A stretch of DNA of 64,000 nucleotides from Ciborinia camelliae (GCA_025890175.1 JANPYM010000015.1:688417-752416), one strand, 5' to 3'. Positions 1 to 12,753 are shown, numbered from the stretch's first letter. Notes: a model not told the origin generated them from the letters alone. A program made the numbers and translations.

Positions 1-255
1 AAAAAAGAGCATTGTATATATAGGAAACGAAAGAACAATTACCATAAGCTTGTTTTCATCCAGTTCATCAAACCGTACAATCCGAAAATCCATTATCCAA
101 TTTGAAATTGAACAAATGCAGCCATTTCCTCTCGAACAATCAAAAGAAAATACTTCATGATTTGCCCAAGGTAGTACCACGTAATTGTCTCTAGGTGCAC
201 CGGTGGAATTATACGATATTATTATAGATTGGGTGTTACGGTAGGCCTAGAAGAG

Positions 256-403
256 TGCCTGAGATATCAGGCATCTCTCTTCGCTAGGTCGTACAGCCGT
301 ACGGCTGTACTACCTACCTTACGCATATAAAGGGCTTCGCCCTTTATAGGTGTAAGGCTCTTCAAGCAATACATTATATTTCACCCTCGATGCGTCAGCA
401 TCG
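256..403. repeat. Cluster of four short hairpins/palindromes
   Basis: Four inverted repeats lie within 150 nt. TGCCTGA/TCAGGCA with a 4-nt loop is at 256-273. A perfect 20-nt palindrome GTACAGCCGTACGGCTGTAC is at 291-310. A nested stem has CCTTAC/GTAAGG (317-322 and 352-357) enclosing TATAAAGGG/CCCTTTATA around a CTTCG loop (326-348). CGATGC/GCATCG is at 388-403. This is seen directly; the function is unknown. Confidence 0.8.
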
Positions 404-1010
404 TGACATTGGGATATCTAGACACCGACAAAAAGATCCGAGTCTCTAGCATGCATGCATGAAGGACACGAATTTCCAAAGTACAAACTCTGCTCGATAC
501 CACGATACACGATACACAAACTAAACGATCCAAAGAATTGAAGAGCTAAGAGCTAAGAATTAAACCAGACCAGACCAAGCAACGAATCTCTAACTCCAGA
601 TCCGCTATTTTTTTTGCTTTCAAACGTTTCTGCGGTTATCTTGCTTAGACTACCTACTAACTGGGAAATATATATATTCTATATATTACTACTTTCCCAA
701 TCCCCGTCTTCCCCATCCTCCCCATTTCGGTAAACTCGACAACATCTTTTATACCCCTATAAATATCAATATAAGCTACCTTCCTCCCCCTTCCATCCTC
801 CCCCTTCCATCCTCTCCTCCCCCATCCCCCTCCTCCATCCCCATCCCCAAAACCCCTTCTTCCAACATCCAACATCCAAATAAATATAATCCCCACAAAT
901 TTAATCCAAATCCCAAGCGACCAAAATCAGAAATCAGAAATCAGAAATCAAGAATCAAGAATCAAAAGAGATCTTCTCTCATTATCCCATTATCTTATCC
1001 CATTATCCTA

Positions 1011-1170
1011 TACCATACCATACCATACCATACCATACCATACCATACCATACCATACCATACCATACCATACCATACCATACCATACCATACCATACCA
1101 TACCATACCATACCATACCATACCATACCATATCATACCATCCCATACCATACATACCATACCATACATA
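1011..1170. repeat. TACCA pentanucleotide microsatellite
   Basis: The unit TACCA repeats without error for about 24 copies (1011-1130) and then degrades through TATCATACCA and TACATACCA variants to about 1170. The length suggests high mutability. Confidence 0.97.
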
Positions 1171-1333
1171 TATACGTATCCCTTCTACCAACAAATCGCT
1201 GCAGAAAGTATTGATTAATTCGAGTCATTCACACTCTACCTCTCCCTTTCCCTTTCCCCATCCCCCATCCCCATCCTTCCCCATCCCTATCCTTCCCCAT
1301 CCAACTCCGATCTACTAAAATATCCAAGACTCA

Positions 1334-1396
1334 AAATCCCAATCCCAATCCCAATCCCAATCCCAATCCCAATCCAAATCCAAATCCAAATCCAAG
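1334..1396. repeat. AATCCC / AATCCA hexamer array
   Basis: Tandem AATCCC units change to AATCCA units near 1375. The stretch is pyrimidine/adenine skewed and non-coding. Confidence 0.93.
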
Positions 1397-2154
1397 AAAT
1401 GGTAGACATTGGGGGTATAGTAGAACCTTTCAAAATACAGTAATCCCCACCCACCTCCCCCTCCCCCTAAAAGTATAAACCCCGGCAGGTTTTCCTCCCA
1501 CAAGGAAACCGACCATATCTCATCTCAACTTAAGTACCTAGGTATACAGTACTCTACAAATATATACCCACACTACACACTACATAAAACCCCCAAACCC
1601 CAAACCCCAAACCCACAATCCACAAGTCACAACACTCACTCAAGTCACAACACTCACTCACTCACTCACCCACATAAAATAGAAGCATACGACGAAAAGA
1701 AAAGAACTCTTCTAAAATTATACATTTTCATTTTACCAAAAAGGACTTTTTTTCCAAAGCTACTGCCTTTCCCGGTAGGTTCAACCGATCTGATCCGATC
1801 TGATCCGATCGCTCTACTCCATTTGACTCCATCCATCCATTCATCCAATCTAATTGGATTTACAAAAGAAAAAAAAATGAAGAGAATATTCCGTGTATGG
1901 GCTGAATCTGTGTACCACCTTCCCAGATGTAAGCCCACCCCCCAACTGTGAACGCCATACCTTGACGCCATGCCATCGCTATGGAGAAGAAAGAGGCCAA
2001 AAGGAAAGAAAAAGACCAAAGGGGGAAAAAAGGAAACAAAAGATTTACAAAGGGAAAATTGAGTCCATTCCAAAAGACAATTCTGTTTTTTTCCAAATCG
2101 GTCAAAATATTATGTAAAAAAACGCCAGGCTATGCGGCCAATCTAATCCCTATC

Positions 2155-5100
2155 CTATCTGTAGTATCCTGAGTTCTGTTGTCCTCCTTGCGTTGGTGGA
2201 TATTGAGGGAAATATTGTTGCTGTTGAGAGTATTGTTGAGGAGTTCCTTGATATCCAGGTGAGTGTGCTAAGGTTGTTTGATATTGCCCAGGCGAATGTG
2301 CCAAAGTTGGTTGGTATTGACCGGGTGACGGTCCAGGTGTTCCCCATCCCCCAGATTGAGCTTGAGGAAAGACGTTTACATTTTGCCCCATCCATGAACC
2401 TCTTTTATTAGGTACTGCAAATTGCGATGGTGAAAAGTTGGTATTAGCGTATTGCGACTGCCGACGATTCTGCTCAGCCTGTTGCAATTGGAGACGATTC
2501 TGCTCTGCTTGTTGTTGCTGTTGAGCAAACTGTTGTTGACGAAGTGCAATTGCATGTTGCACCGACTGAGAGTTGAGTCCTTGCTTGACGTGTTGTTTCT
2601 CTTTCTCACGTGAACCAATAGCCCCAACGAGACCAGCGGATACGACGTTATCTCGATTGTTATTTTTAGCCATAGCAATCAGAGGCCCGCCAGTCATTTT
2701 CGCAACGTATGCCTGTTCTCGAGCAGAGAGATTTGTTGTAATGGCGCCATTCCCAGAAGGACCTAAAGCTCTAGCTGCACCTCTTGAGTTCGGGCGTAGG
2801 AGATCAGCCGAACTATGGCGTGCATGCTGCTGTGGACTATATACCTCGCCAGATTTCAGTAAATCTGTTGAGTTGCGGCGTGGATGACGATTCTGAGCAT
2901 AACCTTCATTAGAATTCAACAAATCTACCGAACTATGGCGTGAATGCTGGCCTAATATTGCGCTAAACCGCTTGGAAGCTTGACCTGGTGTAGGCGATGG
3001 TGCATATCTTGCCGGTGTAGGTGAAGGTGAATGGTGTGCTGGAGTAGGAGAATTGGCACGTAAAGTATTTCCAGAAGGTTGACGTTGATGTACGTATTGC
3101 GGCGTGGAAGCAGCAACTTTGGAACGCTGTTGAACAAACTCTTCCGGGGTCAAACCTTGTTGCCGACCAAATGTATTGCTAGCAGCAGTTGCACTCATTC
3201 CGGGTTGCCAAGCTAGTGAATTGCCGCTAGGAGATCTGTCATGACTTGGACGTTTTTCGGGATTGGGGTTACTAAGTTGATTTTCTTTGGGGGTAGGACT
3301 AGGGGAATTTTGACCGGGTGCCCGATTAAGATCAAATGTAGGGCCAAAGTCAATACTGAGCTCCTTCGACAATGTGTTTTCGTCACCATAAAGTGGTTGC
3401 CCGACTTCGACATTGCCAATGATCTTCTTCCTACCTGCTCGCGGCTTTTCAACAGATTTTTGCGTGTGCACAGATCGTACAGATTGTTTGGTACTAGCAT
3501 AATCTGGGGTATCTGTGGATGCAGCGTCGTCATATATACTGCTTAAATCACTATTGCGTCTACGAACTTGTGGGAACTTGAAGTCGTCAGTCTTGGGTAG
3601 TATCAAGTCGAAAGCACCTTGATCGAGAATATGCTGGGTCAAGCTCCCGGAACTAGATGGGGGTTCCGATGAAGAAGGGGTTTGTTGCTGAGTAGGAAGA
3701 GGTTTTCTTAAAATGCTTTGGCTCGTTTGCAGACGAGATGGTTGATTCGATGGATTCTTTGGTTGGGACGTGTCGTTTGAAAGATTCGATTGTGATATTA
3801 AATTGGAATTTGTGTTATTAGATTGATAATCTCGACTTTGATAGGGCATTTGTTCGCGGTTCGAGGGAAGAGTTGACTCTTGTTCGTTATGAGATTTGTA
3901 GGTTGCTACCATGCCTTCATTAATGATGTTATGGTTAGCAGGCATATGGTGATTTCTGGTGACGTCTGACAGTACCCCTCTACCTTGATCCTCGTCCTCC
4001 TCTATTCTACCATGCTTCGGAGCATTTATTCCTCGTTTTTCTTGAACTTGTTGATAGGCGGCTACAGCACCGGCAGCACCGGCTAATTGAGATAGGGTTG
4101 CGCTAGACATGCGATTGTTCGCTTTTCGAAGATCTGGCGATTGTAAAGGTTTGGTAGGAGGCAATGCTCCAGGTGCGTGTCTAAAAGCTGGTGGTGCAGC
4201 AACAGGTTCTGGAGTTGTAACGGTTTGCAGATCTTGTAGTTCACGAATTGGGGTTGTGCTGGCTGCCTGTTCATCTTCTGAACTGAGACGTTCAGGGGAC
4301 TCTGCAGCATCTGGTACATATTTCAAACCTGAACCTTCACGTAAACTCGGACCAGTATGAGGAGGTGGGGGAGGGACATTTTCATAAGCTCCGTCAAAGG
4401 CTGAAGAGCTTTGGTTTTCTTGACGGCTTGGTGGTTGACTTTCAGATATTGACCTTTGATGAGATGATGCTGAAGTCTTCGGTTGTTGATATGCTATAGC
4501 ACCTGCGGGGGCTGAATCAATTCGAGGGAGACCTCCAGAGACAGAATCTCCCGACGTACGGGGACCAAACTGGATCGATGGCGATGATCTAACGGATGGT
4601 GCATCATCAAACTGAAGACGGGTTCGGGGGTTTACCATACTGATGCGACTTCTTCTACTACCAAATTGGCCATTCCTTTGGCTGTTATTTTTGAGGGTTA
4701 CCATTCGCTTAGCTGTCAAATCTTTCATTCTTTTTCTCCATTCAGATTCCAGCCAGTTGGCGCTGCCTTGCTCTGATATCAGACCTGAAACATCAAGAGT
4801 TTCCAGATATCCATATCTTCGGTGTTCTGGCATAGCAAACATCAAACTCCTGGTATCATTCGTTTCTGCGATCAAACGACCAGGACGCCCGTATAAACCA
4901 AACGTATCGTAGACTGGGAAAAGCCACCGGAGCATCATTTCAAAACCACTGACGGCAGGATGTACCTCGGGCATGACGAAAACAAACCCTTCAGAGGCTA
5001 AAGGGGGGTTTGAGTGGATTGTGATGGATCCCTCTACTTTGACTAACGTGGAAGCATCTATGAGTGGTTTGGATTGAGGATAGAGAGCAAACGCAGAATA

Positions 5101-6335
5101 GGCATCGGTAATCGTGGCGATTGGTCGAACCTTTTTCGTTTTCTTCGAGTCATAAAATTTGATATCGCCTTTCAATATAGGGGGCCGGGAACGATCATAT
5201 GCGGACTTCTTCTTCTGTGACTGCTTTTGTACCCTTTGAAACTCCTTTTGATCAGGGGGAGTAATCACACACCAGCATCGTCTCCAAGGTGTTCCGGCGC
5301 CGAATCTTACCCGAGCCCAATCTGCGGTCTGAATCTTTGAGCGCTCCATGATGGGTCTGATGTTATTCAATAATTTGCCCTTGCCAGCAATGAGCGCACC
5401 CGTATAGGCTTCTTGTAATGTAGCATGCTCAAACATACAAAGACGAATACCGGCAGTCCATTGAACCAAAGAGTGGTGGGAATTGAAGTGCAGGAGGTAT
5501 CTGTTCTTACCAGCTGTTGATATGCTGAGAACATTTTGCAGAGGCGCTTCGTTAGGTGATCGAGTGGGAAGGGATTCAATCTATAAACTATCAGTGACGG
5601 AACTGTGCCAATTTTAGAAGAGTGAAAATAACCATTTTAATAGAGGCATCTGTAAGGTTGATAAACTTTGGAAGAACTTCTCCATCTTGCCCGGCAGCAT
5701 CTAACTCTGCCGCATCCCATAAGGAGAGGATGGTTCCCACAAGCTGTGCAAAACATTCTGTCCAGGTTCGGTCGGCATTGGCTTTGCCATCTACACAATG
5801 TTAGATTGTAATGCTCTTCCAACGTGAGATACAATACACACGTATGTTTTGATCATCCAATTTCAAAAAGTACCCTTCCTGATATAACTTGTTGCTGTGA
5901 CTATTCAAAAATGTAAAGATGGGTTGTAATTCCGGTAATGTATCCTGGTTCACATCCATCAGCGGAGGTTGAAAGGTTTGTACCATAGACATAGGTCTGG
6001 ATGAGGCGCGTTCCCTTGTTCGAATGGGTTGAGGAGAATCGCGCGCCTCGCTGGACGACGGTTCCTGATGAGAGGGCATTTGGAAAGTCGAAGTTGGAAA
6101 AGACTCCTTTCCTAAATCTTGGGACTTTCCTGACCCTTGAGATTCTTGCATAGTGTAGGATTCCGTTCGACTTCGTGCTCGACCTGCAGATGGAGGGGTT
6201 CGAGTAGGGCTACTGGAGTTTCGGTCCCTGAACTGGGACATGAACGACATAACTATGAAGGAGCTATTTAGTAAAGGTTCCACAAGATTTTGTAAATATG
6301 GAGGCGCATTCCAACGTACCTCGATTTCGACCCAT
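2155..6335 (-). CDS. Caf120/Skg3-like PH-domain protein
   Basis: Proposed exons on the minus strand are 6335-6320, 6252-5842, 5790-5633 and 5580-2155, giving 1,336 residues; all joins keep frame. The tiny first exon rests only on a good donor and acceptor. If it is wrong, translation starts at the ATG at 6250-6248. The spliced N-terminus carries the motif NADRTWTECFAQLVG and, later, WDAAELDAAG, which I recognise from fungal Caf120/Skg3 proteins. These have two PH-like modules, here at about residues 100-240 and 290-390. Caf120 associates with the CCR4-NOT mRNA deadenylation complex and Skg3 is a bud-neck paralogue. The last 900 residues are low complexity: Ser/Pro/Gln-rich, with repeated SPTP blocks, three RHSSxDLL-type units and a glutamine-rich tail. 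The family call is firm; the role in this species is inferred. Confidence 0.87.
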
Positions 6336-9199
6336 TTTGAAAGATCTAATTTACTTCAAATGATGGTAAGTCGAGAGAGATATCAATGAAGGCGTGATTC
6401 CGCGAAATCCGGAGAAACCTTTAAATTGTTATGGTTGTCAATGACATAGATAAATCTATGTGTTTTGTTCTTTCCTTTGTCGGTCTGTTGATTATATAAC
6501 AGAAGATGGTAATCGTGATTCCCCTATAACCTGAGCAGCAAGTCTTCCTTCGATAGCTGCAAACAGCATATACAAAAATCCAAAAGAATGTAAAGTTGGA
6601 TTTTGGGTTGAATTTTTTAATGATTTCGAGGAATGATGAATAATTTGTGGGAAGTATTTATTGTAATAGTCTATATGCACTAGCTATTAGTTTATGTATC
6701 GTCTGTACTGTACTGTACTGTACAGTCCGTACTTGTTTTGTTAGCTTCTTGATCTTTTTTTTATTGGTCTGGTCTGGCTGAAGTGATCTGGAGACGTCAC
6801 TGTTGTGAGACTATGGAATGATGAAAAGGCAAGGTTATAATGTGATAAAGAGTCAGGTCAAAGGCGGGAGGTCCGACTACCGATGCTCAAAATAGAAAGA
6901 ATGGATTGAAAGGATAGGATAGGATAGGTAAATATATTGGGTGTTAGCTCAACTGACTAGGAGGTACCTTACCTATGTAGGTAATATGTAGATCAATCAA
7001 TACAAGTAGCGAAGAGGTCTGTTGAGTACGGGACACACAAAGAAAAGAAAGAAACGAAAGAAAAAAAGAGGATGAATAAGGTCTAACAACCAAAAATGTT
7101 AGGGAAATTTGGAGAAAGAGAAGAAGAAGAGGAAGAAGAAGAAAAAGAAGAAGATTGAATAATCATACGGAGAAAGAAAGATCATAAGGGGAGGAGGGTG
7201 AGGTGAGGGTATTCAATTTGATTCGTCTGCATCACATGAAATGATCAATTTACGAGGGGTCTCAAATTCTCAACCCATTTCCATTACTCTAGACTCACTC
7301 TACTCTGTACATATGACGGAACGATCGGACAAAAGGTACCCAGTCCTCCGTACATTATTGATTGATGAATGAATGGAACATTCAATGTTGGCACATTCCA
7401 TCTTTCTCTCTACCAACAAGCCCTCAACAACATACTAGGTAGGTACCTCTACTTTATATACCCAACCACCTACCTACCTATTAGGTACATCCAGCTCGTA
7501 TCCAATTGTTATGATTGTTATTGTTATTGTTTTTGTTATTACGGTACCTACCCACTTGCGTTCACTCTGTTGTACGGACCGGGAGTATTATTACATGGTG
7601 GATTGATTGCCAAGGACATTGCCATTGATGATTGATCATTCATTCGTATTATTACTTCGCTTCGCCAATTCTCAAACTCAACATTTGGGAAGAAACCTTT
7701 GCTGAAGTCACGAAAAGCATCAGATAAGCGCTGTTTGCTAAGTTAGGACTTTCCTCCTCAAACTTGCTTTGCGTTTGGCTTAAATCGCTCAAGACCTTTA
7801 CACCAAAGAATTCATACTCCGGTACCTCTGGTGAGGATGTCAATTATTAGATCATCTAAAGTCTTGACTCTTGACTGGCTATCATTGAACCCTCTGTACG
7901 CGTCATGTTCACAATAATAGCGTAAGCTGGACCTGGACCTTAATGCTTGTTCTCGGAGACCTTCAATTGTTGCAGACTTGAAGTCCATTAAACTCTTTAA
8001 GCAGAAGAACATTAGACTCTAAAACTCAACAAGCGCTGGGAAATCCAGAAAAGGCCCCCCGAGAGTCCGAGACGAAAGGAACAATACGAGATTATAACGC
8101 TGGATATTGTTTAATTGGTTGAGATTACTTGGGTAAATAAACTACAGTGCTACATACCCAGTTGTCCTACTTCATAGGTAAGACCGGTATGCAGGCGGCT
8201 CTCTCAGCAGTCAGCTCGTTTATCGGATATCGGATTTATCAATGATTGGAATAGTAGTTACTCGGTCAAAAGTATGAGGGTTTTCCTGCGACAGTAAGGT
8301 TTCCAATATTTCAAATGACTCCAGTGTTTATGAAACATCAAGGTTATCGAACACGGTACGGTAGGTATTTTTGAATCAGGATCAAGCTCTTAGACGTCCG
8401 TAGATTCCAATCAATCGGTTCCAAGATATTACCTTGTCAACGTACTTCTTGAGTCCTTGACTCTTGAAAGTTGAGGTACATCGGTACATCGGTAATACCC
8501 ACCTGGTCCGGAAAGATATCCAATATAAAATATGCCTGTGGTGATCATTCTTTTGGGGTTGAATTGAAACTTTCCACCTTGACCGCACAAATTAAGGAAT
8601 ATCGGAAAATCGGAAAATCACATTCTGCCGATTTCTCCGGCCGGATAATGCAAGATTAAGGCTCTATAGATATCCATCCATTAGACAGAAATTGGAAAGC
8701 CGTGATGAGTCTCGAGGTCTAATAAATACGATTACGATAGGTATGATGCAGGTCAGGACTCAGGTCAATGCCATGCCATGCCATGCCATGCTATGCTACG
8801 TAGTAACGAAGGTAAATAGGTAGGTAGGTTTGCGTCGATGTACGACCATAAATACCACTTTGCACAGGAATCAATTGGACCATTCATATTTCTGCCATCC
8901 ACTCTTGAAACCCTCCCAAAAGGGTCCTACAGCTATAAACCTTGAAAGCTCTCCACAATGTTACAATCTACAATCCACCACAACCTTATTCAGCCTTAAG
9001 ATCTATATTTAATAATTTATGCACGTAGTCACATCACGTGTCTAGTGCCTAATTCGTTATCGCCGTTGGTCCATTGAAAATACCTAACGAAGGTTCTTAT
9101 CGTCTAAAAGCACTTCGGTTCTCGAATTCTAATCCGAACAACCTCCATGAAATTGTTCGAGGTAGTTTTCCACCTCTGCACATTGATAAAGACGCTGGG
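6336..9199. other. Long intergenic region, no firm gene
   Basis: Between two outward-facing genes, so both promoters should lie here. It holds TACTG repeats at 6703-6725, a purine GAA/GGAAGAA run (about 7110-7160), CCATG pentamers (about 8768-8795) and TAGG/CTAC runs. Two overlapping minus-strand ORFs at 7652-8012 translate to protein-like sequence in different frames (motifs LDDLIIDIL and PEYEFFGVKVLSDL). They may be one decayed or split gene, but I find no family and no clean splice between them. Confidence 0.55.
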
Positions 9200-10459
9200 A
9201 TGAGGAGGTCGGTTTGTCGAACACAAGTTGCGCAAGCTATACATAATCAATCCCGTCGTACTCTGATACACAGTTCTCCAAGATGGCGCCCTGAATTGGC
9301 ATTTTCAACATCTGCGGATGTCGAAACACCATCATTTCGAAAAGAAACACTTCCATTCAAATTTGAAACTGGACTTGCGTTGTTTGCCAAGAGAAAACCA
9401 CGACCCTTTCCTCCTCCATTTCTATCACCTCCATCTGGATCCTTCTCTGACCCCCTGAGTACCCATCATAGAAGTCGTGATAGAAGACCTTCTGTGAACG
9501 GCGAGGTAATTAGAGGATATACAAATGGTGATGATGCTGTTTACTCGAGTGATCACTTCATTGGCGCAAATGATGGAGTCGGCGCCTGGTCAACAAGAGA
9601 AGGGGGCCATGCGGGGTTTGTGGCTTTCTGCCGTCATGATTTGCTTTTGGAGGCTAACTTAATGCCAGTTTATGGTCAAGGCTAATATTGCACTTTTGGG
9701 CTTTGGAAGTAGAAAACGACGCAAGAAGATCCCGACCAGCAGGGCAATCCTTCGAGCCGAATCCTGTTGAATATCTGCAAAAGGCATACGAGCAAACTAT
9801 ACAAGCTACGGCGAGTCCGAATAAGTGGCAGGGAACAACTACCGCTAGTGGAGCGCAATTGTATTATAAGAAAGATGATTCCAACCCTTCTGCGCCTGCT
9901 ACCCCCCTTCTATATGTAACCAATATTGGCGATTCACAAGTACTAGTAGTAAGACCGAAACAGGAGGAACGCATATTCAAAACTACAGAACAATGGCACT
10001 GGTTTGACTGTCCTCGACAACTTGGTACAAACAGCCCTGATACACCCGTTAATAATGCTGTCATGGACAAGGTTGAGATTGCGGAGGACGATATCGTTCT
10101 TGCTATGTCTGATGGCGTTATTGACAATCTATGGGAGCACGAAATAATTGAAATTGTTGTGAGCAGTATCCGCAAGTGGGAACGAGGTGAGGGTGGTATG
10201 AGTATTGGGGATCGAGAAGGTGGTGCTGGAGGTGGTATGAAATTCGTAGCTGATGAGCTCGTGAAAGCCGCGAAAGTCATCGCGCAAGATCCTTTCGCAG
10301 AAAGCCCCTTCATGGAGCATGCTGTGGAGGAAGGGCTTGCTATGGAAGGGGGTAAGTTAATGGAGGCTAGTGACCACGTCATTTGCTAACCAAGTTTTAT
10401 TAGGCAAACTAGATGATATAAGTGTTGTCGCAGCTCTTTGTAAACGCAGCAACGGATGA
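9200..10459 (+). CDS. PP2C-type protein phosphatase, PTC7/AZR1-like
   Basis: Exons 9200-9615, 9669-10351 and 10404-10459 give 384 residues; both introns are 52-53 nt and every join restores family motifs. The start is the first in-frame ATG (9200); the open frame extends upstream only from non-ATG codons. The metal-binding motif DGVGAW is at residues 125-130, followed across intron 1 by GHAG and then LILHFWALE. Later come NIGDSQ, MSDGVIDN and a C-terminal GGKLDDIS. This is the SpoIIE/PP2C pattern of Ptc7/Azr1, a Mn/Mg-dependent serine/threonine phosphatase that in yeast is mitochondrial or nuclear-envelope and acts on coenzyme Q biosynthesis. The Arg-rich, acid-poor first 30 residues look like a mitochondrial presequence. 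UTP23 follows on the same strand 576 bp downstream. Confidence 0.9.
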
Positions 10460-11035
10460 AGTAGTTTGTATGGGTTGTTTGGAGCATATAAGAGATGACC
10501 TCGGGACTGAACTGACTAGAAGCTGCGTATGCAGTAGCCACCCGCGCCAAGACGCAACTAGTGACAATGGTATTGCGAGGGAAGAGAAGAATATAAAACG
10601 GGAAATCTTTCTCGAAGACATGGCCATCGAGGGATGGAAGCTGTGATAGGAGGTGGACAGAGGAAGAAGAGAAATTGCACGGTGCGAGGAGTTCAAGGCG
10701 TGAAGACCGTCTATGTAATGGGCATTATTATTTGGGCAGCAATGCAGCATATAGACTCTTTGAATATTCATATAATATTGAAGATAAACCTTGAAACTAC
10801 TCGCTAGACTCCTATCCTTTAGTTCTAGACTTATTTATTACTGACCAGTAGTATGATCGTAAAGTCAGGCTTCCCAGACCCTTGTTAACGATAAACTCCT
10901 TATCGGCTACTGTAACTTTATTTTTTTTGGATCCGATTAAAAAAAATATCAATCATCAACCATCACATCTCCTACAGTTCCAATTACAAACATTGAATCC
11001 AACGACTTTTGAATTAACCTGTCGCATTTACAAAT
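10460..11035. other. Intergenic spacer between PTC7-like and UTP23 genes
   Basis: Should hold the 3' end of the phosphatase transcript and the UTP23 promoter. I see no further gene or repeat. A T-run lies at about 10918-10927 and an A-run at about 10940-10946. Confidence 0.6.
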
Positions 11036-12052
11036 ATGCGTGGAAAAAGGGCGAAGCAATATAAAAAGCTCATGCAGCAATATGGCATGAGCTTTGGTTT
11101 CCGCGAAGCATATCAAGTCCTTCGTAAGCTTCTCAATTTTGCCCATCCGTACCATTGCTCATTTCCAGTGACTGACTTTTTCTCTTGACAGTTGACGCAG
11201 AGATCATTAGAGATGCCGACAGATTTAAGATGGATTTGGTAGGCGGTTTGGAGCGTACACTTCATGGTCAAGTTAAGCCCAGTACGTTCACTCTATTTCT
11301 GTTTTGTCGCATCAATTACTAACATATTGTTAGTGATCACACAATGTTCGATGCGCCATTTATATGCTGCTTCATCAGAGCCTGGAGTATCATATCTCAT
11401 CGACAAAGCTAAAACGTACGAGCGACGCCGTTGCGGCCACCTTCCAGAAGATTATCCCGAACCTCTTTCCGCCCACGAATGCATCAAAGCGGTAGTTGAC
11501 GGCAAAGGCAATGGAACCAATAAACATAGATATGTGGTGGCAAGTCAAGATATAGAAGTCAGAAAGGCTATGAGGGCAATTCAGGGCGTGCCTTTGGTCT
11601 ATATCAATAGGAGTGTTATGATTATGGAACCCATGGCAGGAACATCTACGGAGGTGAGGGATAGGGAAGAGAGATCGAAATTTCGACAGGGCATAAAATC
11701 AGGAAGGGCTTCAGGAAGCCTCAAGAGAAAGAGAGATGGAGGCGATGAGGATGATGACGAAGAATCGGCAATGAAAGACATGGGTGTACAGGAAGGTGCT
11801 GCAAAAAAGAAGAAAAATGCTCCAGGGCCAAAAGGACCGAACCCATTAGCAATGAAGAAGAAAAAGAAGGTTGAAGGGAACAATATGAAGCCTGATGCGT
11901 CAACTAAATTGGCGGATGCCAATGGTCCGGAAGCGGATGGTTCAGAACCCGTCAAGCGCAAACGAAAACGTCTACACTCGAAGAAAAAGGCAGAAGATGG
12001 GGCTGATGGGGAAACAGTAATTGCAAGTGAGAAAATGGATGAAGCAGATTAA
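11036..12052 (+). CDS. UTP23: rRNA-processing protein UTP23 (PIN-like)
   Basis: Exons 11036-11123, 11192-11281 and 11334-12052 give 298 residues. The N-terminus MRGKRAKQYKKLM, then FKMDLVGGLERTLHG and, across intron 2, MITQCSMRHLYAA are diagnostic of UTP23. Next come the Cys/His residues of its zinc-binding PIN-like domain (ERRRCGHLPEDYPEPLSAHEC) and ASQDIEVRKAMR. UTP23 belongs to the small-subunit processome, acts in the nucleolus, and is needed for early 18S pre-rRNA cleavage and snR30 release. The PIN active site is degenerate in the family. The C-terminal 110 residues are Lys-rich with repeated KKKK and KRKRK blocks, typical of nucleolar localisation. The first exon is only 88 nt. Confidence 0.94.
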
Positions 12053-12753
12053 TACAAAGGTAAATAGCGAGCAGGAAAGGCTACATATAAATTAATCACA
12101 ACTATAGAATGATACCCAAATGATTGGAATTTAGCTATATGATTGTGGATTTGTATGATTTATTGTTGTCTGGCAGGTGGTGTTGAAGTCAACAAAGAAT
12201 CGGCGGCGACCGACCCCCTGAATTACGCCTTCAGCAAGAACAAAGAAAACAAACAGTCCCAGATACCCCAAATGCCAGATCAAGTATAACTCGAATCTAT
12301 TTAAAGGTATATCAAATAACCAAATAATTCCTTATCACCATGACTATTTAATCTTCACCACCACTCCATACTCCCGTTTGTATCATTTTCATTGGAGTAC
12401 CTAGGTATTCACTGATCATTACTGTCTGTACGTTAGAAGCACGCACCAATCGTTTACTGACTGGGTGCACTGTGGTGTCATTACCCAATCCTAGTCAACT
12501 GCACTGTTTACGGAGTACTGTACGAATCAAAAACCATACCATACCTCTAACCCAAGCACAGAGCATCGACCTCGAAACAACCATTGTGCAATTGAATTGA
12601 AGGGATCTGCGCGAGAAGACATTATTATTTAAAGTACCTACCTACCTACCTACCTTATTAACCACCGATGTCTAAGTGACATTAGATGATTTATCAGTTC
12701 GAGACACCACCTACCCTGTGAGTCAAGGTGGTGGTCAAAGTGCTAGAAACAAT
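12053..12753. other. Intergenic / 5' leader of the DUF726 gene
   Basis: Contains the palindrome TACCTAGGTA (12398-12407) and CTAC tetramers (about 12637-12655). The open frame of the downstream gene extends upstream to 12676 without an ATG, so a small 5' exon or a longer leader is possible. Confidence 0.55.

Larger units (their letters stand above)
1..2154. other. Gene-free left flank rich in simple repeats
   Basis: No supportable gene. The stretch holds a cluster of small hairpins (256-403), CT-rich low-complexity DNA (680-860 and 1240-1310), an AAATCAG/AAGAATC run (923-965), the TACCA array (1011-1170), an AATCCC run (1334-1396) and CCCCAAA units near 1590-1612. One copy of the palindrome TACCTAGGTA lies at 1535-1544. 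The right end should hold the 3' untranslated region of the Caf120-like gene. Open frames here are repetitive translations of the arrays. Confidence 0.7.

Noticed and set aside
1003..1194. Open frame through the TACCA array (repetitive Tyr/Trp/Gly/Met protein)
   Set aside because: Pure translation of a pentamer microsatellite; a repeat lacking stops is open by default.
1315..1503. Open frame with a LDLDLDWDWDWD-type run
   Set aside because: Translation of the AATCCC hexamer array; no start context or splice partner.
1590..1612. CCCCAAA units considered as a telomere remnant
   Set aside because: Only three units and not the expected telomere sequence.
9074..9199. Upstream extension of the PP2C frame to 9074
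   Set aside because: Begins with TTG; the first ATG in frame is at 9200 and gives a good presequence-like N-terminus.
12676..12753. Upstream extension of the DUF726 frame to 12676
   Set aside because: Begins with GTG, not used as a normal start in fungi; an unseen 5' exon remains possible.
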